DNA of 64,000 nucleotides from contig NZ_JQML01000001.1 in assembly GCF_000744705.1 (NCBI RefSeq), positions 7,760,017 through 7,824,016 on the forward strand, read 5' to 3'. The position numbers and the translations under genes are program-made. The stretch is from Streptacidiphilus albus JL83. Lineage in GTDB: Bacteria; Actinomycetota; Actinomycetes; Streptomycetales; Streptomycetaceae. Shown here piece by piece: positions 1 to 7,800 of the stretch (position 1 is its first letter; each line of letters opens with the position of its first letter). The notes beneath the pieces were generated by a model that had not been told where the DNA came from, did not search any database, and saw only the letters and a list, made by a program, of their open reading frames with translations.

Positions 1-579
1 CCGGGCCTCGGTGCCGCTGCTGGAGCTGGCCGCCGCCCGCTGCGCCGAACTGGCCCCGGGCGACCCGGCGGCCGGGCCGCTCGGCCGGTACCTGCTCCGG
101 CACGCCGAGGAGGAACGCGGCCACGACGACTGGCTGCTGGCCGACCTGGCCGTGGCCGGCGGCGACCCCGCCGCCGCCCTCGCCGCCGTCCCCCGGCCGC
201 CGTCGCGGCCATGGCCGGGGCCCAGTACTACTGGATCGAGCACCACCACCCGGTCGCCCTGCTCGGCTACCTGGCCGTCCTGGAGGGCAATGCCCCGGCT
301 CCCGGGCTGGCGCAGCGGCTGGCGGCCGGGACCGCGCTGCCTGCCGCCGCCTTCCGTACCGTCCGTGACCACGCTCTCCTCGACACCGGCCATCTGGCGG
401 AACTGGACGGCCTGTTGGACCGGCTGCCGCTGGGGCCGGACCGCCGGACGGCGGTGCGGGTGAGCGCGCTGCACACGGCCCGCGAACTGGCCCGGCTGTT
501 CCACGAACTCGCCGCGGACCATCGACCCGTCTTCCCGCTCGCCCCTGTCCCCGCACCAGTACCGGGAGGTCCGCCATGA
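1..579 (+). pseudogene. Iron-containing redox enzyme (haem-oxygenase-like fold), partial and frameshifted
   Basis: The 5' end lies outside the window. Reading starts in the frame of base 2 and carries an HAEEERGHDDWLLADL helix. Near bases 190-205, beside a run of five C, the homology moves to the frame of base 1 and continues AAMAGAQYYWIEHHHPVALL, then DHALLDTGHLAELDGLLD, to a TGA at 577-579. The E..H, H and D..H pattern over several helices fits the haem-oxygenase-like diiron oxidase / TENA-PqqC superfamily. These enzymes use a di-iron site for oxidations, including modification of small molecules and peptides. One base appears to be missing, by true mutation, sequencing error or (least likely) programmed frameshift. 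The stop overlaps the next gene's ATG (ATGA), so it heads the operon that follows. The fold call is from motifs only. Confidence 0.6.
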
Positions 580-779
580 CCGACGACCGCACTGCCAGGA
601 TCGGCCGCCTCTACGAAGCCGGCTTCGTCGTCGACGCCTTCAGCGAGGAACAGGTGGAGGTGCTGCTCGGGCTCGGCCCGGACGAGCTCAACATCCTGCT
701 GGACATCAAGAGCCGCCTCGACGAGGCGGCGCCCGAGGTGGAGGCACACAGTGAGATCGCCGGTGGCGCGCTCTTCTGA
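576..779 (+). CDS. Aroma-sacti-type small protein, 67 aa (possible peptide substrate)
   Basis: A small acidic protein with no cysteine, signal peptide or membrane segment. Its pattern is an AG..VD..SEEQ segment (about residues 14-26), an LGLGPDELNILLDIKSRLDEA helix (about 31-51), a single H near 58, and a Gly-Gly plus aromatic end (GGALF). I recognise this from memory as the short actinobacterial proteins annotated as aroma-sacti cluster domain proteins, whose function is not established. It starts inside the stop of the iron-enzyme gene and its 3' end overlaps the next gene by 29 bp, so all three should be translated together. It could be a RiPP-like precursor for the upstream oxidase or a small regulatory partner. 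Lack of cysteine and of any radical SAM gene in view argues against a sactipeptide proper. Confidence 0.72.
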   Translation: MTDDRTARIGRLYEAGFVVDAFSEEQVEVLLGLGPDELNILLDIKSRLDEAAPEVEAHSEIAGGALF

Positions 780-3700
780 ACCGCCCAGTTCCGAACCGTC
801 CTGCTCCGGCTGCCGGAGGACGCTTCCGGTCGACGCCCGGTTCTGTCCCTCCTGCGGTGCGCCCTGCGCCCCGGCGTCCCCGGTCGGGTCGGTGGAGGCC
901 CGCAAGGTGGTCACCGTCCTCTTCTGCGACCTGGTCGGCTCCACCGCCCTGTCCGGCGTCCTCGACCCGGAGACCCTCCGGGTGGTCACGCTCCGGTACT
1001 TCGAGGTGATGAAGGCTCAGATCGAGGCGCACGGCGGCACCGTGGAGAAGTTCATCGGCGACGCGGTGATGGCCGTGTTCGGAGTGCCCACCGTCCGCGA
1101 GGACGACGCCCGCCGCGCCCTGGCCGCCGCCCTCGGCATGCTCGACGCCCTCGGCCGGCTCAACACCGAGCTGGACGCCGGTCCGGGCGTCCGCCTGGGC
1201 GTGCGGATCGGCGTCAACACCGGCCAGGTGGTCACCGGTTCCGACGCCTCCGCGCGGCAGGCCCTGGTCTCCGGCGAGACGGTCAACATCGCCGCGCGGC
1301 TGGAGCAGAACGCCGGCGCCGACCAGATCCTGCTGGGACCGGACACCCTGCTCGCGGCCGGCACCACGGTCTCGGTCGAGGAGGTCGGCCCGCTCCGGCT
1401 CAAGGGCAAGACCGAGGAGGTCACCGCCTACCGGCTGCTCGGGCTCGGCGGCGACGAACCCGAGCAACTGCGGCGCTTCGACGTCCCGTTCGTCGGCCGG
1501 GAGCGGGAGCTGGCCGCCCTGGACGCGGCCCTGGAGCGGGCCGTGGCCGGGTGCGGCGCGCAGTCGCTGCTGGTCCACGGGGAGGCCGGGCAGGGCAAGA
1601 CCCGACTGGTCCGGGAGTGGCTCCGCCTCTGGACCGGCACCGGGTACGAGGCCGGAACCGGGCCGCGGCCCGGCGCCGGCCCGGCCCACGGCGCCGGGCG
1701 CTGCCGCCAGTACGGCGAGCAGGGCTCGCTGAGCCCGCTCGCCGAGGCGGTCGGCGGCCTGCTCGGCCGGGCCCGGCCCGGTGCGGACGCCGAGGACGCC
1801 CTGGCACTGCTGGCCGAGGGCCTGCTCGCCGACGGCACCCCCAGCCCCACCCTGGACGACACCTGCGCCGCCCTGCTCCAGGTGCTGGCCTCGGTCGCGG
1901 CCCGGCGGCCGGTGGTGCTGGTGCTGGACGACTGCCACTGGGCCGGACCGCTGCTGCTCGACGTCGTGGACCGGCTGGTCCGGGACCTCGGCGGGGCCGC
2001 CGTCCTGGTGCTCCGGCTGGCCCGGCCGGAACTGCTGGAGCTCCGGCCGGAGGGCCCGGGTCCGGTGCTCCCGCTGCCCGGCCTGTCCGGGGCGGAGGCC
2101 GAGCTGCTCGCGGCCGGACTGACGGAGGTGGGGGCGCACCGGGACGGTGCGGCGACCGGCCTGCTGGAGCGGGCCGGGGGAAACCCGCTGCACCTGGAGC
2201 AGTTGCTGGCAGCGCTGAACGAGGGCGGTGCGGGGGACGAGGGCGGCGAGGCCGCGCCGCTGCCCGCCACGGTGCAGGCCCTGCTGGGCGCCAGGATCGA
2301 CGCGCTGGCGCCGGCCGAACGGCTCACCCTCGATCTCGCCGCAGTGGTCGGCCGCGAGTTCGACGCCGCCGAGCTGGCCGAGCTCGCCCGGAGCGGCGAG
2401 CCGTCCGTGGTCGCCTCGATGCTCGGGCTCAGCCGTCGCCGTCTGGTCGAACCGGCCCCGTCGGCGGGCGGCGGCCGGGCCGTCTACCACTTCACCAGCG
2501 GGCTGGTGCAGGAGGTCGCCTACCAGTGCATGTCCAAGCGGGCGCGGGTCGAACGGCACGAAGGGGCAGCCGAGTTGGCCTCGGTCCGGGCCGCCGGGGA
2601 GGCGGCCGTCGGCGGCCACCTGGAGCGCGCCTGCCGCTACCGGGGCGAACTCGGCCTGCCCGGCGCGGACACCGACCGGGTCCGGCTCCGGGCGGCGGCC
2701 GCCCTCGGCCGGGCCGGCGCCCAGGCCCTGGCCCGGTCCGACCTCGCCTGGGCCGACGACCTGCTCGCCCGGGCGGTGGCGCTGTACCGCGAGGACGAGC
2801 CGGACGCCGGACCCACCGTCCGGCGGCTCGGCGAGGTCCGGCTGGCGCTGGGACGGGCCGTCGAGGGCCGGGAACTCCTCGGCCGGGTGGCTGCGGCGTC
2901 CACCGACCCGGTCGAGGCGGCCCACGCCCGGCTCGGCCTGGCCGTCGCCGATCCGCTGGCCGACGGCGGGTCCGTGGCCGCCACGGCCCGCGCGGCGCTG
3001 CCGGTCTTCGAGGCGGCCGGCGACCGACTCGGCCAGGCCCGGGCCTGCCTGAGGCTGGGTCAGCAACTCCAGTTGGAGGGCCGCCACCGAGCGGCCGACC
3101 GGCTGCTCACCCGGGCCCTGGGCCACGCGGTCGGCATCGACGCCGAACCGGAGCGCGCCGCCGCCCTGGGCGCGATCGGCGTCTCGCTGTGGCGCGGCCC
3201 CGACCCGCTGCCGGTCGCCACGGAACGCTGCCGGGCGCTGCTCGCCGAGCACGGGGTCCGTCGGCGCACCGTCCGGGTCACCCTCAACTGTCCGCTGGCG
3301 GTGATGCTCGCGCTGCGGTCCCGCTGGGACGAGTCGCGGGCCTGCCTGGCCGAGGCCGAGCGGCTGGCCGGGCAGCTGGGCTTCGCCGAGGCCCGGGTCT
3401 TCCTCCCGCTGTTCGGCGCCACGGTCGACGCCCTGGCCGGTCGGTGGCGCCAGGCCCTGCGCTCGCTGGACGCGGCCGGGGAGGCGGCCCGCTCGCTCGG
3501 TGCGGGCGCGCTGCTGGACACCATCGCCCTGGAGTCGGCGCGGATCCTGGCGGACACCGGGCAGTGGGCCGCCGCCGGAACGGCGCTGGCGGCCCCGGCC
3601 GCGCGCACCGGCCGGCCGCCGGCCGAGGCCGCGGACCTGGACGGGCTCCGCGGTCGGATCGCGGCCGCCGACGGCCGGACCGAGGACGCCCTGCGGCTGG

Positions 3701-3978
3701 CCGGGCGCGCGGTCGGGGCGGCCGCCGCGACCGACTCGCTGCTGGTCCAGGCCCAGGCCTCGTTGGACCGGGCCCACGTCCTGCTGCTGCTCGGGCGCAC
3801 CGAGCAGGCTGCCGCCGCCGCCCGTGCGGCGGGCGCGAGCTTCGCCGCCAAGGGCCATCTGGCGGGCGTCGGCTGGGCCCGCGCGATCGTGCCCGGCGCG
3901 GCGGCTTGGCCGGCGGGCGGCGCAGCGCCCGGCGGAGAGCGCGGCGGCGAGCCCGATGGAGAGGAATCCCCGGCATGA
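751..3978 (+). CDS. Zinc-ribbon / class III adenylate cyclase / AAA ATPase / TPR-like regulator
   Basis: A cytoplasmic signalling protein of 1075 aa. A zinc ribbon comes first (C18xxC21 and C32xxC35). A class III nucleotidyl cyclase domain follows (about residues 50-235), with metal-binding aspartates at D60 (FCDLVGST) and D104 (EKFIGD), an adenine-type lysine K100, and the VNIAARLE transition-state motif. Then comes an AAA-16/STAND-like ATPase (about 245-560) with Walker A GEAGQGKT and Walker B VLVLDDCHW, and finally a long alpha-helical TPR-like half. All catalytic residues visible are intact. The GTG start at 751 overlaps the small protein and keeps the zinc ribbon; no later start does. 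Such proteins usually act as ligand-gated regulators. Here it sits between a small peptide gene and a protease, so sensing of the peptide is an inference. Confidence 0.88.
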   Translation: MRSPVARSSEPPSSEPSCSGCRRTLPVDARFCPSCGAPCAPASPVGSVEARKVVTVLFCDLVGSTALSGVLDPETLRVVTLRYFEVMKAQIEAHGGTVEKFIGDAVMAVFGVPTVREDDARRALAAALGMLDALGRLNTELDAGPGVRLGVRIGVNTGQVVTGSDASARQALVSGETVNIAARLEQNAGADQILLGPDTLLAAGTTVSVEEVGPLRLKGKTEEVTAYRLLGLGGDEPEQLRRFDVPFVGRERELAALDAALERAVAGCGAQSLLVHGEAGQGKTRLVREWLRLWTGTGYEAGTGPRPGAGPAHGAGRCRQYGEQGSLSPLAEAVGGLLGRARPGADAEDALALLAEGLLADGTPSPTLDDTCAALLQVLASVAARRPVVLVLDDCHWAGPLLLDVVDRLVRDLGGAAVLVLRLARPELLELRPEGPGPVLPLPGLSGAEAELLAAGLTEVGAHRDGAATGLLERAGGNPLHLEQLLAALNEGGAGDEGGEAAPLPATVQALLGARIDALAPAERLTLDLAAVVGREFDAAELAELARSGEPSVVASMLGLSRRRLVEPAPSAGGGRAVYHFTSGLVQEVAYQCMSKRARVERHEGAAELASVRAAGEAAVGGHLERACRYRGELGLPGADTDRVRLRAAAALGRAGAQALARSDLAWADDLLARAVALYREDEPDAGPTVRRLGEVRLALGRAVEGRELLGRVAAASTDPVEAAHARLGLAVADPLADGGSVAATARAALPVFEAAGDRLGQARACLRLGQQLQLEGRHRAADRLLTRALGHAVGIDAEPERAAALGAIGVSLWRGPDPLPVATERCRALLAEHGVRRRTVRVTLNCPLAVMLALRSRWDESRACLAEAERLAGQLGFAEARVFLPLFGATVDALAGRWRQALRSLDAAGEAARSLGAGALLDTIALESARILADTGQWAAAGTALAAPAARTGRPPAEAADLDGLRGRIAAADGRTEDALRLAGRAVGAAAATDSLLVQAQASLDRAHVLLLLGRTEQAAAAARAAGASFAAKGHLAGVGWARAIVPGAAAWPAGGAAPGGERGGEPDGEESPA

Positions 3979-4862
3979 CATCCCCAGCGACATCCACCAC
4001 CACCGCCCCCGCGCCGGTCCCGGCGACCGCCCGCAGGGCCGGGCTCACCTGGAGCCTGCGCGGCCGGGGCCCCGACGACATCCCGGTGGCGACCGACACG
4101 GGACTCGCCCCGCGCGGGACGGCGGGTGCGGGCACCGGGCGCGGGGTGCGGGTCTGCGTGGTGGACTCGGGGGTGGAACGCGACCACCCCCTGGTCGGCC
4201 CGCTCTCCGGCTCCTGGGTGGTGGTCAAGGACGAGGGCGGCGCCATCGAGGTCCGGGAGACCGACACCGGCGACACCTGCGGCCACGGCACCGCCTGCGC
4301 CGGGATCATCCGGCGGACCGCCCCCGAGTGCGAGCTGTACAGCGTCCGGGTCCTCGGCGAGCGCTTCTCCGGTACCGGGGACGTGCTGCTCGCAGGGCTG
4401 CGGTGGGCCGTCGAGCAGCGGTTCGACGTGATCAACCTCAGCCTGTCGACCACCCGGGTGCGCTTCGCCGAGGAGCTGCACGCGCTGGCCGACCACGCGT
4501 ACTTCAACCGCTCGGTCATCGTCGCCTCGGCGCACAACACCCCGGTCGAGAGCTACCCCTGGCGGTTCGCCTCGGTCATCTCGGTCGGCAGCCACCAGGA
4601 GGACGACCTCGACCTCCACCTCTACAACCCCGATCCTCCGGTCGAGTTCTTCGCACCGGGCCAGAACGTGGAGGTGGCCTGGCTCGGCGGCGGCGCCATC
4701 CGCACCACCGGCAACAGCTTCGCGACACCGTACGTCGCGGGCCTGTGCGCCCGGCTGCTCTCCACCCATCCGCGGATGACGAGCTTCCAGCTGAAGAGCG
4801 CGCTCTACCTCTCCGCGGCCAATGTCCAGATCCGTCCCACCGGCAGCGAAGGTGCCCGATGA
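3975..4862 (+). CDS. Cytoplasmic S8-family (subtilisin-like) serine protease
   Basis: A 295-aa subtilase. The catalytic triad is visible as D64 (VVDSG), H104 (CGHGTACAG) and S248 (TTGNSFATPYVAG). The usual oxyanion asparagine motif appears as ASAHN. There is no signal peptide, no propeptide and no membrane anchor, which is unusual because most Streptomyces subtilases are secreted and carry an I9 propeptide. It starts at the ATG overlapping the upstream stop (ATGA) and its own stop overlaps the next start in the same way, so it is stoichiometrically coupled to the cyclase/ATPase and GAF genes. A cytoplasmic protease beside a small peptide gene suggests leader removal or regulated proteolysis; the target is not shown by the sequence. 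Confidence 0.9.
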   Translation: MTSPATSTTTAPAPVPATARRAGLTWSLRGRGPDDIPVATDTGLAPRGTAGAGTGRGVRVCVVDSGVERDHPLVGPLSGSWVVVKDEGGAIEVRETDTGDTCGHGTACAGIIRRTAPECELYSVRVLGERFSGTGDVLLAGLRWAVEQRFDVINLSLSTTRVRFAEELHALADHAYFNRSVIVASAHNTPVESYPWRFASVISVGSHQEDDLDLHLYNPDPPVEFFAPGQNVEVAWLGGGAIRTTGNSFATPYVAGLCARLLSTHPRMTSFQLKSALYLSAANVQIRPTGSEGAR

Positions 4863-5464
4863 CCGAGCGAACCGAACACGCCGCAGTCGCGGCACCCGAT
4901 CCGGTCGGCGACGACGCCGCCCGGGAACTCCTCCAGTCGATCGTCGACGTGGCCCGCGCGATCTTCGGCGCCCAGGCCGGCTCGGTGTTCCTGCTCGACG
5001 AGGAGCGGGACGAACTCGTCTTCCAGGCGGTCTCCGGCCGGGGCGAGACCTTCCTGGTCGGCCGACGCTTTCCGGCGGACCGGGGCATCGCGGGCTGGGT
5101 GGCCACCTCCGGCGAGTCCATGGTGGTGGACGACCTGCGCCGGAACGCCACCTTCGACCGGAGCCTGGCCGAGTCCACCGAGTACGTCCCGGACGCGCTG
5201 ATGGCCGTGCCGCTCATCCACGGCGACCGGGTCCTCGGCGTCCTGGAGGTGCTCGACCCGGCTCCGCAGTGCCGTTCCAGCCTCAGCGAGCTGGACCTGC
5301 TCGCCCTCTTCGCCCGCCAGGCCGCGGCGGCCCTGCGGATCGCCATCGACCGCCGCACGGACCGGCTCGCGGCCGAGCCCTCGCCCGCCGACACCCGCCG
5401 GGCCGAGGCGGTCCGCCTGGTCACCGAACTGGAGCACCTGCTCCGCGAGACCCCCGACCGCTGA
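4859..5464 (+). CDS. GAF-domain protein
   Basis: A 201-aa soluble protein made almost entirely of one GAF domain (about residues 20-165): an N-terminal helix, then SVFLLDEERDELVFQAVSG, the RGIAGWVATSGE core strand/helix, and PLIHGDRVLGVLEVLDP. An Arg/Glu-rich helical tail follows. No kinase, phosphatase, diguanylate cyclase or DNA-binding output domain is attached, so it probably works as a sensory subunit. The ATG overlaps the stop of the subtilase gene, and it is the last member of the coupled operon; the next gene begins after about 130 bp. A cyclic-nucleotide ligand would fit the upstream cyclase, but GAF ligands cannot be read from sequence. Confidence 0.85.
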   Translation: MTERTEHAAVAAPDPVGDDAARELLQSIVDVARAIFGAQAGSVFLLDEERDELVFQAVSGRGETFLVGRRFPADRGIAGWVATSGESMVVDDLRRNATFDRSLAESTEYVPDALMAVPLIHGDRVLGVLEVLDPAPQCRSSLSELDLLALFARQAAAALRIAIDRRTDRLAAEPSPADTRRAEAVRLVTELEHLLRETPDR

Positions 5465-5592
5465 GCCCGCGGTCCGCTGCGGCACCGGCCCTCCCCGGGT
5501 GCCCACGAGCGGTCCCCGAGGCCGGCGGTCGGGCCGGCGGCGAACCACCGGCCCGCGCTGCTCCGATCTGCTGCGGTGTAGGGTCCTCGGCC

Positions 5593-6087
5593 ATGGATCA
5601 TGATTGGCGCACGGACAGGATCGGCAGTGCTCTGGCGGGGGAGAACCCCTCGGTGCTGCGGCGGCTCGACGCCGGCTTCGCGGTGATCGGCGACACCCAG
5701 TTCCTGCCGGGGTACTCGGTGCTGCTGGCGGACGATCCCGGCGTGGGTCGGCTGTCGGAGCTGCCGCGGGACAGGCGCAGGGCGTTCCTGGCGGACATGG
5801 ACCGGCTGGGCGAGGCCGTCGAGTTGGCCTGCCGGCGGTCGGATCCGGCCTTCCGGCGGGTGAACCTGGAGATCCTGGGCAACACCGACGGCTTCCTGCA
5901 CGCCCACGTGTGGCCGCGCTACGAGTGGGAGCCCGCCGAACTGGTCGGCCTCCCGGTGTGGCTGTACTCGCGGGAGCACTGGAGCGACCCCCGGCACGCC
6001 CTCGGGCCGGCCCACGACGGCCTGCGCGCGGCGATCGGCGAGGAGTTGGACGCGCTGGCCCGGCGCGACGCGCCGGCCGCGAGCTGA
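5593..6087 (+). CDS. HIT-like (diadenosine tetraphosphate hydrolase-type) protein with altered triad
   Basis: A 164-aa protein resembling actinobacterial HIT-superfamily Ap4A hydrolase-like proteins. The core reads NLEILGNTDGFLHAHVWPRY. The HIT motif normally needs three histidines (HxHxH); here they are H103, H105 and W107. The middle histidine, which carries the catalytic nucleophile in many HIT hydrolases, depends on family alignment, so activity is uncertain. The rest of the domain is full length, and the ATG follows a short intergenic gap downstream of the GAF gene. I believe the Trp form is a recurrent subfamily in Streptomyces rather than a private mutation, but this is from memory. 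Confidence 0.72.
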   Translation: MDHDWRTDRIGSALAGENPSVLRRLDAGFAVIGDTQFLPGYSVLLADDPGVGRLSELPRDRRRAFLADMDRLGEAVELACRRSDPAFRRVNLEILGNTDGFLHAHVWPRYEWEPAELVGLPVWLYSREHWSDPRHALGPAHDGLRAAIGEELDALARRDAPAAS

Positions 6088-6296
6088 CGCGAGTGGGCCC
6101 GCCGTTCCGGACGGCGGCCTGCCGACGCCGCACCGGGCTCCCTTATGATCGGCCCTGTCGCTATCGCGACCGAACACTCCGCACTCCTGGCCGTGGCCGC
6201 AGGTGCACGGCAGCCACCCCCCGCCGGCCGGCCCGTTCCTTCGGGTCGACGCACGCGTGCCCGGCGCAGTGAGCTCCGCCGCCCCCTCACGGCAGG

Positions 6297-7727
6297 ATGT
6301 CCGCCATCGTGACCACCACCACTCCGTCGATCCCGCATGCCCGCAACTTCGTCGTCATCGGCGACACCCACCTCGCCCGCAGCGTCTGCGCCTCCCTGGG
6401 CGCCGAAGGCCACGCGGTCGGCCACCTCTTCCAACCGCGTGACGAGGAGCTCCGCGCCGCCGTCGCCCGGCAGCCGAACGGCCTCGCGGTCCTCCTCCAC
6501 GACGACGTCGCCTCCCTGCGCTACGCGCTGGCCGTCGCCCACCTGTCGCCCACCGTCCCGCTGGTGGTCACCATCTTCGACCGCACCGTGGCCGACGAGC
6601 TCCGGCGGCTGCTGCCGCAGTGCGACGTGACCTCGCCGGCCGACCTGGTCGCACCGGTCCTCGCCGGACCGTGCCTGGATCCCTCGCTGCTCTCGCTCCG
6701 GCAGCAGGGCCGGGGCGCCCTGGCGGTGCGCCGGCAGCACGGCCGGCTGCTGCTCCGGCCCTGGACGTCGGTCCGGCCGAGCGGATGGGCCGCGCGGGCC
6801 GCCCGGTTCTCCAGCCAGCTGCGCCCGCACGACGACGGCACCCGCCTGCTGGTCTTCGGGATGCTCGCCATGGCCGCGGTCCTGCTCGGCGACTGGAGCT
6901 GGATGGTCGCTCACGGGCGTCCGCCGACCCTGGCGCTGTTCGAGGCCGCCCGGGTGCTGGCCGGCGTCGGCCCGGCCACCGCCGCGCCGGGGGAGCGCGG
7001 GTACCAGGTGGCGGCTGCCGTCGCCATGCTCTGCACGATCGCGTTCAGCGCCCTGTTCACCGCCGGCGTGGTCGAGCGGATGCTGAGTCCGAGGCTGATC
7101 GGGCTGGTCGGACGGCGCACCCTGCCGAGGTCCGGACACGTCATCGTGGTCGGCATGGGGCAGGTCGGCATCCGGCTGTGCCTGGAGCTGCGCCGCCTCG
7201 GCATACCCGTGGTCGGCGTGGAGCGCGACCCGAACACGGCGACCGCCCGCCTGGCGCGCTCCCTGGGGATACCGGTGATGGTCGGCCACGGCGGGGACCG
7301 CTCGGTCCTGGAACGGCTGCGGCTGGGCCGGGCCCGGGCCCTGGCCGCGGTGGGCTCGGACGACCTGGACAACATCGCCGTGGCCATCGCCGCGCACGGC
7401 GTCGCACCTGGCACCCGGGTCGTGATCCGGGCGGGGGAGCACGAGGCCATCGCCGAGACCCGCTCGCTGCTCCCGATGGGCGCGATCCGCGACGTCACCC
7501 AGTTGGCCGGGGTCTACGTCCTGGCCCGGCTGCGCGGCCAGGACGTGGCCGCTGTCGCCGCCGACGACCACGAGCTCTACGTCCAGAGCTCGGCCGGGGA
7601 CTTCGGCGCCGCGACGATCACCGACCGCGAGCAGTGCCGCCACCTGCCCGCGCCCGCCTCCGCGCCGGTTCCCGCGCAGTGCGGCTGCGCCTGCGCGGCC
7701 GTGGCAGCGGAAGGCAGCGCCGCCTGA
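6297..7727 (+). CDS. Membrane protein with two TrkA/RCK-type Rossmann domains
   Basis: A 476-aa protein. A first nucleotide-binding fold (about residues 15-125, FVVIGDTHLARSV) is followed by a helical pair that should span the membrane (about 184-205 and 238-262). A second, canonical RCK/TrkA-N fold follows (about 280-425) with VIVVGMGQVGIRLCLELRR (GxGxxG) and an acidic ribose-binding end at VGVERDP. The two-Rossmann plus two-helix plan resembles NAD-gated potassium transport proteins. There is no selectivity-filter motif (TVGYG) between the helices, so it may be a regulator rather than a pore. The C-terminus has a short cysteine cluster (QCGCAC). A GTG at 6309 is an alternative start. Confidence 0.78.
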   Translation: MSAIVTTTTPSIPHARNFVVIGDTHLARSVCASLGAEGHAVGHLFQPRDEELRAAVARQPNGLAVLLHDDVASLRYALAVAHLSPTVPLVVTIFDRTVADELRRLLPQCDVTSPADLVAPVLAGPCLDPSLLSLRQQGRGALAVRRQHGRLLLRPWTSVRPSGWAARAARFSSQLRPHDDGTRLLVFGMLAMAAVLLGDWSWMVAHGRPPTLALFEAARVLAGVGPATAAPGERGYQVAAAVAMLCTIAFSALFTAGVVERMLSPRLIGLVGRRTLPRSGHVIVVGMGQVGIRLCLELRRLGIPVVGVERDPNTATARLARSLGIPVMVGHGGDRSVLERLRLGRARALAAVGSDDLDNIAVAIAAHGVAPGTRVVIRAGEHEAIAETRSLLPMGAIRDVTQLAGVYVLARLRGQDVAAVAADDHELYVQSSAGDFGAATITDREQCRHLPAPASAPVPAQCGCACAAVAAEGSAA

Positions 7728-7800
7728 TGCGCGGGCGGCGCGACCGCCCGGCCAAGGTCGTCAGGGCACTGGCCGGGTCGTATCCAGGGGGGTTTGAGCT

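Noticed and set aside
576-779. Sactipeptide precursor
   Set aside because: No cysteine in the protein and no radical SAM enzyme within the window.
706-3993. Very long minus-strand open frame opposite the cyclase/ATPase gene
   Set aside because: Antisense shadow typical of high-GC DNA; composition is Gly/Arg/Gln-rich with no domain, while the plus strand encodes intact motifs.
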